64,000 nt of DNA from Megaustenia siamemsis (lineage: Eukaryota > Mollusca > Gastropoda > Stylommatophora > Ariophantidae), in the NCBI GenBank assembly GCA_032433765.1, contig JAVIAB010000046.1, positions 66,493,681 to 66,557,680 of the forward strand, in the 5' to 3' direction. Below the pieces are notes generated by a model that did no database searches, had not been told where the DNA came from, and saw only the letters and a list, made by a program, of their open reading frames with translations. This document shows, piece after piece, positions 24,301 to 35,506 of this stretch. A program made the translations under genes and the position numbers. Positions within the stretch are counted from its first letter, which is position 1; each line of letters opens with the position of its first letter.

Positions 24301-26720
24301 TTGAGAGGAAATGAGACTATTTACCTTGACTCAATGGTCAGGTCCTAGAACCTGGAGTGAGCTAGGCTGTCCCAGTTGTTTGCATATATTGAGAGGAAAT
24401 GAGACTATTTACCTTGACTCAATGGTCAGGTCCTGAGCTAGGCTGTCCCAGTTTATTGTTTGCATATATTGAGAGGAAATGAGACTATTTACCTTGACTC
24501 AATGGTCAGGTCCTGAGCTTGGCTGTCCCAGTTATTGTTTGCATATATTGAGAGGAAATGAGACTATTTACCTTGACTCAATGGTCAGGTCCTGAGCTTG
24601 GCTGTCCCAGTTGTTTGCATATATTGAGAGGAAATGAGACTATTTACCTTGACACAATGGTCAGGTCCTGAGCTAGGCTGTCCCAGTTTATTGTTTGCAT
24701 ATATTGAGAGGAAATGAGACTATTTACCTTGACACAATGGTCAGGTCCTGAGCTAGGCTGTCCCAGTTGTTTGCATATATTGAGAGGAAATGAGACTATT
24801 TACCTTGACACAATGGTCAGGTCCTGAGCTTGGCTGTCCCAGTTGTTTGCATATATTGAGAGGAAATGAGACTATTTACCTTGACACAATGGTCAGGTCC
24901 TGAGCTAGGCTGTCCCAGTTGTTTGCATATATTGAGAGGAAATGAGACTATTTACCTTGACACAATGGTCAGGTCCTGAGCTAGGCTGTCCCAGTTGTTT
25001 GCATATATTGAGAGGAAATGAGACTATTTACCTTGACTCAATGGTCAGGTCCTGAGCTTGGCTGTCCCAGTTGTTTGCATATATTGAGAGGAAATGAGAC
25101 TATTTACCTTGACACAATGGTCAGGTCCTGAGCTTGGCTGTCCCAGTTGTTTGCATATATTGAGAGGAAATGAGACTATTTACCTTGACTCAATGGTCAG
25201 GTCCTGAGCTGGCTGTCCCAGTTGTTTGCATATATTGAGAGGAAATGAGACTATTTACCTTGACACAATGGTCAGGTCCTGAGCTAGGCTGTCCCAGTTG
25301 TTTGCATATATTGAGAGGAAATGAGACTATTTACCTTGACACAATGGTCAGGTCCTGAGCTTGGCTGTCCCAGTTGTTTGCATATATTGAGAGGAAATGA
25401 GACTATTTACCTTGACTCAATGGTCAGGTCCTGAGCTTGGCTGTCCCAGTTGTTTGCATATATTGAGAGGAAATGAGACTATTTACCTTGACTCAATGGT
25501 CAGGTCCTGAGCTTGGCTGTCCCAGTTTATTGTTTGCATATATTGAGAGGAAATGAGACTATTTACCTTGACTCAATGGTCAGGTCCTGAGCTTGGCTGT
25601 CCCAATTGTTTGCATATATTGAGAGGAAATGAGACTATTTACCTTGACTCAATGGTCAGGTCCTGAGCTAGGCTGTCCCAGTTGTTTGCATATATTGAGA
25701 GGAAATGAGACTATTTACCTTGACACAATGGTCAGGTCCTGAGCTTGGCTGTCCCAGTTGTTTGCATATATTGAGAGGAAATGAGACTATTTACCTTGAC
25801 ACAATGGTCAGGTCCTGAGCTTGGCTGTCCCAATTGTTTGCATATATTGAGAGGAAATGAGACTATTTACCTTGACACAATGGTCAGGTCCTGAGCTAGG
25901 CTGTCCCAATTGTTTGCATATATTGAGAGGAAATGAGACTATTTACCTTGACACAATGGTCAGGTCCTGAGCTAGGCTGTCCCAATTGTTTGCATATATT
26001 GAGAGGAAATGAGACTATTTACCTTGACACAATGGTCAGGTCCTGAGCTTGGCTGTCCCAGTTGTTTGCATATATTGAGAGGAAATGAGACTATTTACCT
26101 TGACACAATGGTCAGGTCCTGAGCTTGGCTGTCCCAATTGTTTGCATATATTGAGAGGAAATGAGACTATTTACCTTGACACAATGGTCAGGTCCTGAGC
26201 TAGGCTGTCCCAATTGTTTGCATATATTGAGAGGAAATGAGACTATTTACCTTGACACAATGGTCAGGTCCTGAGCTAGGCTGTCCCAATTGTTTGCATA
26301 TATTGAGAGGAAATGAGACTATTTACCTTGACACAATGGTCAGGTCCTGAGCTTGGCTGTCCCAGTTGTTTGCATATATTGAGAGGAAATGAGACTATTT
26401 ACCTTGACTCAATGGTCAGGTCCTGAGCTAGGCTGTCCCAATTGTTTGCATATATTGAGAGGAAATGAGACTATTTACCTTGACTCAATGGTCAGGTCCT
26501 GAGCCTGGCTGTCCCAATTGTTTGCATATATTGAGAGGAAATGAGACTATTTACCTTGACTCAATGGTCAGGTCCTGAGCTAGGCTGTCCCAATTGTTTG
26601 CATATATTGAGAGGAAATGAGACTATTTACCTTGACACAATGGTCAGGTCCTGAGCTTGGCTGTCCCAGTTGTTTGCATATATTGAGAGGAAATGAGACT
26701 ATTTACCTTGACTCAATGGT
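18350..26720. repeat. Short-monomer domain S2 with scattered full-length copies
   Basis: Dominated by 76-bp and 80-bp monomers. Isolated full-length copies occur near 18750, 19290, 20090, 20321, 20485, 21337, 21500, 22060, 23000 and 24350, several of them in the GGTCATAGAACC form (20321, 21337, 23000). A run of consecutive CTTGG...CCCAGTTTATTG 80-bp monomers spans about 22.9-23.45 kb. One monomer near 19225 has a unique CCCAGTTTTGTTTGC spacing. Confidence 0.85.
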
Positions 26721-27530
26721 CAGGTCCTGAACCTGGCTGTCCCAGTTGTTTGCATATATTGAGAGGAAATGAGACTATTTACCTTGACACAATGGTCAGG
26801 TCCTAGAACCTGGCTGTCCCAGTTGTTTGCATATATTGAGAGGAAATGAGACTATTTACCTTGACACAATGGTCAGGTCCTGAGCTTGGCTGTCCCAATT
26901 GTTTGCATATATTGAGAGGAAATGAGACTATTTACCTTGACACAATGGTCAGGTCCTGACCTGGCTGTCCCAGTTGTTTGCATATATTGAGAGGAAATGA
27001 GACTATTTACCTTGACACAATGGTCAGGTCCTGAGCCTGGCTGTCCCAGTTGTTTGCATATATTGAGAGGAAATGAGACTATTTACCTTGACACAATGGT
27101 CAGGTCCTAGAACCTGGCTGTCCCAGTTGTTTGCATATATTGAGAGGAAATGAGACTATTTACCTTGACACAATGGTCAGGTCCTGAGCTGGCTGTCCCA
27201 GTTGTTTGCATATATTGAGAGGAAATGAGACTATTTACCTTGACACAATGGTCAGGTCCTGAGCTTGGCTGTCCCATTGTTTGCATATATTGAGAGGAAA
27301 TGAGACTATTTACCTTGACACAATGGTCAGGTCCTGAGCTGGCTGTCCCAGTTGTTTGCATATATTGAGAGGAAATGAGACTATTTACCTTGACACAATG
27401 GTCAGGTCCTAGAACCTGGCTGTCCCAGTTGTTTGCATATATTGAGAGGAAATGAGACTATTTACCTTGACACAATGGTCAGGTCCTAGAACCTGGCTGT
27501 CCCAGTTGTTTGCATATATTGAGAGGAAAT
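26720..27530. repeat. CCTGGCTG-class monomer cluster 1 (74-77 bp)
   Basis: A cluster of monomers with a different deletion: AGAACCTGG joins directly to CTGTCCC, losing AGTGAGCTTGG between two TGG repeats (for example about 26812, 27107, 27408 and 27486). Hybrid forms occur among them: GGTCCTGAACCTGG, GGTCCTGACCTGG, GAGCCTGG and GAGCTGGCTG. The 75-bp GAGCTGGCTG form keeps the reading frame from copy to copy, which is why an 84-codon minus-strand open frame appears at 27107-27361. I do not consider it a gene. Confidence 0.9.
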
Positions 27531-29990
27531 GAGACTATTTACCTTGACACAATGGTCAGGTCCTGAGCTAGGCTGTCCCAGTTGTTTGCATATATTGAGA
27601 GGAAATGAGACTATTTACCTTGACACAATGGTCAGGTCCTGAGCTTGGCTGTCCCAATTGTTTGCATATATTGAGAGGAAATGAGACTATTTACCTTGAC
27701 TCAATGGTCAGGTCCTGAGCTAGGCTGTCCCAGTTGTTTGCATATATTGAGAGGAAATGAGACTATTTACCTTGACTCAATGGTCAGGTCCTGAGCTAGG
27801 CTGTCCCAATTGTTTGCATATATTGAGAGGAAATGAGACTATTTACCTTGACACAATGGTCAGGTCCTGAGCTAGGCTGTCCCAGTTGTTTGCATATATT
27901 GAGAGGAAATGAGACTATTTACCTTGACTCAATGGTCAGGTCCTGAGCTAGGCTGTCCCAATTGTTTGCATATATTGAGAGGAAATGAGACTATTTACCT
28001 TGACTCAATGGTCAGGTCCTGAGCTAGGCTGTCCCAATTGTTTGCATATATTGAGAGGAAATGAGACTATTTACCTTGACACAATGGTCAGGTCCTAGAA
28101 CCTGGAGTGAGCTTGGCTGTCCCAATTGTTTGCATATATTGAGAGGAAATGAGACTATTTACCTTGACACAATGGTCAGGTCCTGAGCTAGGCTGTCCCA
28201 ATTGTTTGCATATATTGAGAGGAAATGAGACTATTTACCTTGACACAATGGTCAGGTCCTGAGCTAGGCTGTCCCATTTGTTTGCATATATTGAGAGGAA
28301 ATGAGACTATTTACCTTGACACAATGGTCAGGTCCTGAGCTTGGCTGTCCCAGTTTATTGTTTGCATATATTGAGAGGAAATGAGACTATTTACCTTGAC
28401 ACAATGGTCAGGTCCTGAGCTAGGCTGTCCCAGTTGTTTGCATATATTGAGAGGAAATGAGACTATTTACCTTGACACAATGGTCAGGTCCTGAGCTAGG
28501 CTGTCCCAGTTGTTTGCATATATTGAGAGGAAATGAGACTATTTACCTTGACTCAATGGTCAGGTCCTGAGCTTGGCTGTCCCAGTTTATTGTTTGCATA
28601 TATTGAGAGGAAATGAGACTATTTACCTTGACACAATGGTCAGGTCCTGAGCTTGGCTGTCCCAGTTTATTGTTTGCATATATTGAGAGGAAATGAGACT
28701 ATTTACCTTGACACAATGGTCAGGTCCTAGAACCTGGAGTGAGCTTGGCTGTCCCAGTTTATTGTTTGCATATATTGAGAGGAAATGAGACTATTTACCT
28801 TGACACAATGGTCAGGTCCTGAGCTTGGCTGTCCCAGTTTATTGTTTGCATATATTGAGAGGAAATGAGACTATTTACCTTGACACAATGGTCAGGTCCT
28901 GAGCTTGGCTGTCCCAGTTTATTGTTTGCATATATTGAGAGGAAATGAGACTATTTACCTTGACACAATGGTCAGGTCCTGAGCTTGGCTGTCCCAGTTT
29001 ATTGTTTGCATATATTGAGAGGAAATGAGACTATTTACCTTGACACAATGGTCAGGTCCTGAGCTTGGCTGTCCCAGTTTATTGTTTGCATATATTGAGA
29101 GGAAATGAGACTATTTACCTTGACACAATGGTCAGGTCCTGAGCTTGGCTGTCCCAGTTTATTGTTTGCATATATTGAGAGGAAATGAGACTATTTACCT
29201 TGACTCAATGGTCAGGTCCTGAGCTAGGCTGTCCCAGTTGTTTGCATATATTGAGAGGAAATGAGACTATTTACCTTGACTCAATGGTCAGGTCCTGAGC
29301 TTGGCTGTCCCAGTTGTTTGCATATATTGAGAGGAAATGAGACTATTTACCTTGACTCAATGGTCAGGTCCTGAGCTAGGCTGTCCCAGTTTATTGTTTG
29401 CATATATTGAGAGGAAATGAGACTATTTACCTTGACTCAATGGTCAGGTCCTGAGCTAGGCTGTCCCAGTTGTTTGCATATATTGAGAGGAAATGAGACT
29501 ATTTACCTTGACTCAATGGTCAGGTCCTGAGCTTGGCTGTCCCAGTTGTTTGCATATATTGAGAGGAAATGAGACTATTTACCTTGACTCAATGGTCAGG
29601 TCCTGAGCTAGGCTGTCCCAGTTTATTGTTTGCATATATTGAGAGGAAATGAGACTATTTACCTTGACTCAATGGTCAGGTCCTGAGCTAGGCTGTCCCA
29701 GTTTATTGTTTGCATATATTGAGAGGAAATGAGACTATTTACCTTGACACAATGGTCAGGTCCTGAGCTAGGCTGTCCCAGTTGTTTGCATATATTGAGA
29801 GGAAATGAGACTATTTACCTTGACTCAATGGTCAGGTCCTGAGCTAGGCTGTCCCAGTTTATTGTTTGCATATATTGAGAGGAAATGAGACTATTTACCT
29901 TGACTCAATGGTCAGGTCCTGAGCTAGGCTGTCCCAGTTTATTGTTTGCATATATTGAGAGGAAATGAGACTATTTACCTTGACACAATG
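27530..29990. repeat. Short-monomer domain S3
   Basis: 76-bp and 80-bp monomers with single full-length copies near 28097 and 28725. A rare CCCATTTGTTTGC monomer at about 28273 and a run of CTTGG...CCCAGTTTATTG monomers (about 28.57-29.17 kb) recur in the same order at 62729 and 63.0-63.65 kb. Confidence 0.88.
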
Positions 29991-30745
29991 GTCAGGTCCT
30001 AGAACCTGGCTGTCCCAGTTGTTTGCATATATTGAGAGGAAATGAGACTATTTACCTTGACACAATGGTCAGGTCCTGAGCTTGGCTGTCCCAATTGTTT
30101 GCATATATTGAGAGGAAATGAGACTATTTACCTTGACACAATGGTCAGGTCCTAGAACCTGGCTGTCCCAGTTGTTTGCATATATTGAGAGGAAATGAGA
30201 CTATTTACCTTGACACAATGGTCAGGTCCTAGAAGCTGGCTGTCCCAGTTGTTTGCATATATTGAGAGGAAATGAGACTATTTACCTTGACACAATGGTC
30301 AGGTCCTAGAACCTGGCTGTCCCAGTTGTTTGCATATATTGAGAGGAAATGAGACTATTTACCTTGACACAATGGTCAGGTCCTGAGCTTGCTGTCCCAG
30401 TTGTTTGCATATATTGAGAGGAAATGAGACTATTTACCTTGACACAATGGTCAGGTCCTGAGCTTGGCTGTCCCAATTGTTTGCATATATTGAGAGGAAA
30501 TGAGACTATTTACCTTGACACAATGGTCAGGTCCTAGAACCTGGCTGTCCCAGTTGTTTGCATATATTGAGAGGAAATGAGACTATTTACCTTGACACAA
30601 TGGTCAGGTCCTAGAACCTGGCTGTCCCAGTTGTTTGCATATATTGAGAGGAAATGAGACTATTTACCTTGACACAATGGTCAGGTCCTAGAACCTGGCT
30701 GTCCCAGTTGTTTGCATATATTGAGAGGAAATGAGACTATTTACC
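29990..30745. repeat. CCTGGCTG-class monomer cluster 2
   Basis: Second cluster of 77-bp monomers with AGAACCTGGCTG (about 29998, 30152, 30306, 30534, 30610 and 30687), one AGAAGCTGGCTG (30229) and one GAGCTTGCTG (about 30385). Flanked on both sides by ordinary 76/80-bp monomers. Confidence 0.9.
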
Positions 30746-31199
30746 TTGACACAATGGTCAGGTCCTGAGCTTGGCTGTCCCAGTTTATTGTTTGCATATA
30801 TTGAGAGGAAATGAGACTATTTACCTTGACACAATGGTCAGGTCCTGAGCTTGGCTGTCCCAATTGTTTGCATATATTGAGAGGAAATGAGACTATTTAC
30901 CTTGACTCAATGGTCAGGTCCTGAGCTAGGCTGTCCCAGTTGTTTGCATATATTGAGAGGAAATGAGACTATTTACCTTGACTCAATGGTCAGGTCCTGA
31001 GCTTGGCTGTCCCAGTTGTTTGCATATATTGAGAGGAAATGAGACTATTTACCTTGACACAATGGTCAGGTCCTGAGCTAGGCTGTCCCAGTTGTTTGCA
31101 TATATTGAGAGGAAATGAGACTATTTACCTTGACTCAATGGTCAGGTCCTGAGCTAGGCTGTCCCAATTGTTTGCATATATTGAGAGGAAATGAGACTA

Positions 31200-34100
31200 T
31201 TTACCTTGACTCAATGGTCAGGTCCTGAGCTAGGCTGTCCCAATTGTTTGCATATATTGAGAGGAAATGAGACTATTTACCTTGACACAATGGTCAGGTC
31301 CTAGAACCTGGAGTGAGCTTGGCTGTCCCAATTGTTTGCATATATTGAGAGGAAATGAGACTATTTACCTTGACACAATGGTCAGGTCCTGAGCTAGGCT
31401 GTCCCAATTGTTTGCATATATTGAGAGGAAATGAGACTATTTACCTTGACACAATGGTCAGGTCCTAGAAATTGGAGTGAGCTTGGCTGTCCCAGTTGTT
31501 TGCATATATTGAGAGGAAATGAGACTATTTACCTTGACACAATGGTCAGGTCCTAGAACCTGGAGTGAGCTAGGCTGTCCCAGTTTATTGTTTGCATATA
31601 TTGAGAGGAAATGAGACTATTTACCTTGACACAATGGTCAGGTCCTAGAACCTGGAGTGAGCTTGGCTGTCCCAGTTGTTTGCATATATTGAGAGGAAAT
31701 GAGACTATTTACCTTGACACAATGGTCAGGTCCTAGAACCTGGAGTGAGCTTGGCTGTCCCAGTTTATTGTTTGCATATATTGAGAGGAAATGAGACTAT
31801 TTACCTTGACACAATGGTCAGGTCCTAGAACCTGGAGTGAGCTTGGCTGTCCCAGTTTATTGTTTGCATATATTGAGAGGAAATGAGACTATTTACCTTG
31901 ACTCAATGGTCAGGTCCTAGAACCTGGAGTGAGCTTGGCTGTCCCAATTGTTTGCATATATTGAGAGGAAATGAGACTATTTACCTTGACTCAATGGTCA
32001 GGTCCTAGAACCTGGAGTGAGCTAGGCTGTCCCAGTTGTTTGCATATATTGAGAGGAAATGAGACTATTTACCTTGACTCAATGGTCAGGTCCTAGAACC
32101 TGGAGTGAGCTAGGCTGTCCCAGTTGTTTGCATATATTGAGAGGAAATGAGACTATTTACCTTGACACAATGGTCAGGTCCTAGAACCTGAGTGAGCTTG
32201 GCTGTCCCAGTTTATTGTTTGCATATATTGAGAGGAAATGAGACTATTTACCTTGACACAATGGTCAGGTCCTAGAACTGGAGTGAGCTTGGCTGTCCCA
32301 GTTTATTGTTTGCATATATTGAGAGGAAATGAGACTATTTACCTTGACTCAATGGTCAGGTCCTGAGCTTGGCTGTCCCAGTTGTTTGCATATATTGAGA
32401 GGAAATGAGACTATTTACCTTGACTCAATGGTCAGGTCCTGAGCTAGGCTGTCCCAGTTTATTGTTTGCATATATTGAGAGGAAATGAGACTATTTACCT
32501 TGACTCAATGGTCAGGTCCTGAGCTAGGCTGTCCCAGTTTATTGTTTGCATATATTGAGAGGAAATGAGACTATTTACCTTGACACAATGGTCAGGTCCT
32601 GAGCTAGGCTGTCCCAGTTGTTTGCATATATTGAGAGGAAATGAGACTATTTACCTTGACTCAATGGTCAGGTCCTGAGCTAGGCTGTCCCAGTTTATTG
32701 TTTGCATATATTGAGAGGAAATGAGACTATTTACCTTGACTCAATGGTCAGGTCCTGAGCTAGGCTGTCCCAGTTTATTGTTTGCATATATTGAGAGGAA
32801 ATGAGACTATTTACCTTGACACAATGGTCAGGTCCTGAACCTGGCTGTCCCAGTTGTTTGCATATATTGAGAGGAAATGAGACTATTTACCTTGACACAA
32901 TGGTCAGGTCCTGAGCCTGGCTGTCCCAGTTGTTTGCATATATTGAGAGGAAATGAGACTATTTACCTTGACACAATGGTCAGGTCCTGAGCTTGGCTGT
33001 CCCAATTGTTTGCATATATTGAGAGGAAATGAGACTATTTACCTTGACACAATGGTCAGGTCCTGAGCCTGGCTGTCCCAGTTGTTTGCATATATTGAGA
33101 GGAAATGAGACTATTTACCTTGACACAATGGTCAGGTCCTAGAGCTGGCTGTCCCAGTTGTTTGCATATATTGAGAGGAAATGAGACTATTTACCTTGAC
33201 ACAATGGTCAGGTCCTAGAACCTGGCTGTCCCAGTTGTTTGCATATATTGAGAGGAAATGAGACTATTTACCTTGACACAATGGTCAGGTCCTGAGCTTG
33301 GCTGTCCCAGTTATTGTTTGCATATATTGAGAGGAAATGAGACTATTTACCTTGACACAATGGTCAGGTCCTGAGCTTGGCTGTCCCAATTGTTTGCATA
33401 TATTGAGAGGAAATGAGACTATTTACCTTGACTCAATGGTCAGGTCCTGAGCTAGGCTGTCCCAGTTGTTTGCATATATTGAGAGGAAATGAGACTATTT
33501 ACCTTGACTCAATGGTCAGGTCCTGAGCTAGGCTGTCCCAGTTGTTTGCATATATTGAGAGGAAATGAGACTATTTACCTTGACACAATGGTCAGGTCCT
33601 AGAACTGGAGTGAGCTTGGCTGTCCCAGTTTATTGTTTGCATATATTGAGAGGAAATGAGACTATTTACCTTGACTCAATGGTCAGGTCCTAACCTGAGT
33701 GAGCTTGGCTGTCCCAATTGTTTGCATATATTGAGAGGAAATGAGACTATTTACCTTGACACAATGGTCAGGTCCTAGAACCTGGAGTGAGCTTGGCTGT
33801 CCCAATTGTTTGCATATATTGAGAGGAAATGAGACTATTTACCTTGACTCAATGGTCAGGTCCTAGAACCTGGAGTGAGCTTGGCTGTCCCAATTGTTTG
33901 CATATATTGAGAGGAAATGAGACTATTTACCTTGACACAATGGTCAGGTCCTAGAACCTGGAGTGAGCTTGGCTGTCCCAATTGTTTGCATATATTGAGA
34001 GGAAATGAGACTATTTACCTTGACTCAATGGTCAGGTCCTAGAACCTGGAGTGAGCTTGGCTGTCCCAGTTGTTTGCATATATTGAGAGGAAATGAGACT

Positions 34101-35270
34101 ATTTACCTTGACTCAATGGTCAGGTCCTAGAACCTGGAGTGAGCTTGGCTGTCCCAGTTGTTTGCATATATTGAGAGGAAATGAGACTATTTACCTTGAC
34201 ACAATGGTCAGGTCCTAGAACCTGGAGTGAGCTTGGCTGTCCCAGTTGTTTGCATATATTGAGAGGAAATGAGACTATTTACCTTGACACAATGGTCAGG
34301 TCCTAGAACCTGGAGTGAGCTTGGCTGTCCCAGTTGTTTGCATATATTGAGAGGAAATGAGACTATTTACCTTGACACAATGGTCAGGTCCTAGAACCTG
34401 GAGTGAGCTTGGCTGTCCCAGTTGTTTGCATATATTGAGAGGAAATGAGACTATTTACCTTGACTCAATGGTCAGGTCCTAGAACCTGGAGTGAGCTTGG
34501 CTGTCCCAGTTGTTTGCATATATTGAGAGGAAATGAGACTATTTACCTTGACACAATGGTCAGGTCCTAGAACCTGGAGTGAGCTAGGCTGTCCCAGTTG
34601 TTTGCATATATTGAGAGGAAATGAGACTATTTACCTTGACTCAATGGTCAGGTCCTAGAACCTGGAGTGAGCTTGGTTGTCCCAGTTTATTGTTTGCATA
34701 TATTGAGAGGAAATGAGACTATTTACCTTGACTCAATGGTCAGGTCCTAGAACCTGGAGTGAGCTTGGCTGTCCCAGTTTATTGTTTGCATATATTGAGA
34801 GGAAATGAGACTATTTACCTTGACTCAATGGTCAGGTCCTAGAACCTGGAGTGAGCTTGGTTGTCCCAGTTTATTGTTTGCATATATTGAGAGGAAATGA
34901 GACTATTTACCTTGACACAATGGTCAGGTCCTAGAACCTGGAGTGAGCTTGGCTGTCCCAGTTGTTTGCATATATTGAGAGGAAATGAGACTATTTACCT
35001 TGACACAATGGTCAGGTCCTAGAACCTGGAGTGAGCTTGGCTGTCCCAGTTGTTTGCATATATTGAGAGGAAATGAGACTATTTACCTTGACTCAATGGT
35101 CAGGTCCTAGAACCTGGAGTGAGCTTGGCTGTCCCAGTTTATTGTTTGCATATATTGAGAGGAAATGAGACTATTTACCTTGACTCAATGGTCAGGTCCT
35201 AGAACCTGGAGTGAGCTTGGCTGTCCCAGTTTATTGTTTGCATATATTGAGAGGAAATGAGACTATTTAC
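31200..35270. repeat. Tandem-duplicated long-monomer block, copy 1 (period 4,066 bp), carrying an internal insert
   Basis: The lead-in is short CTAGG/CCAATTG, full-length CTTGG/CCAATTG, short CTAGG/CCAATTG, then GAAATTGG at 31468. The same lead-in recurs before GAAATTGG at 35534, an exact 4,066-bp spacing. Monomer order then matches between the copies until about 32.3 kb, where this copy has about 1.3 kb of short and CCTGGCTG-class monomers (32.33-33.6 kb). It resumes the expected order of alternating CTCAA/CACAA full-length monomers, including CTTGGTTGTCC at 34672 and 34856 with a reverted monomer between them. Confidence 0.8.
32325..33600. repeat. About 1.3-kb block of short and CCTGGCTG-class monomers inside a long-monomer block
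   Basis: The interior holds 76/80-bp monomers (32.34-32.83 kb) and a third CCTGGCTG-class cluster (32836-33230: GAACCTGG, GAGCCTGG, AGAGCTGG, AGAACCTGG), then 76-79-bp monomers. The last monomer on the left (about 32270-32310) and the first on the right (about 33600-33640) share the same AGAACTGGAGTG one-base deletion followed by CTTGG and CCCAGTTTATTG. The block is thus bracketed by a direct repeat of one defective monomer. Confidence 0.8.
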
Positions 35271-35506
35271 CTTGACTCAATGGTCAGGTCCTGAGCTAGG
35301 CTGTCCCAATTGTTTGCATATATTGAGAGGAAATGAGACTATTTACCTTGACACAATGGTCAGGTCCTAGAACCTGGAGTGAGCTTGGCTGTCCCAATTG
35401 TTTGCATATATTGAGAGGAAATGAGACTATTTACCTTGACACAATGGTCAGGTCCTGAGCTAGGCTGTCCCAATTGTTTGCATATATTGAGAGGAAATGA
35501 GACTAT

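Noticed and set aside
27107..27361. Minus-strand frame of 84 codons in the satellite, and similar frames at 51606-51821 and 61709-61894
   Set aside because: They appear only where 75-bp monomers or offsetting indels preserve frame, and stop where the monomer length changes.
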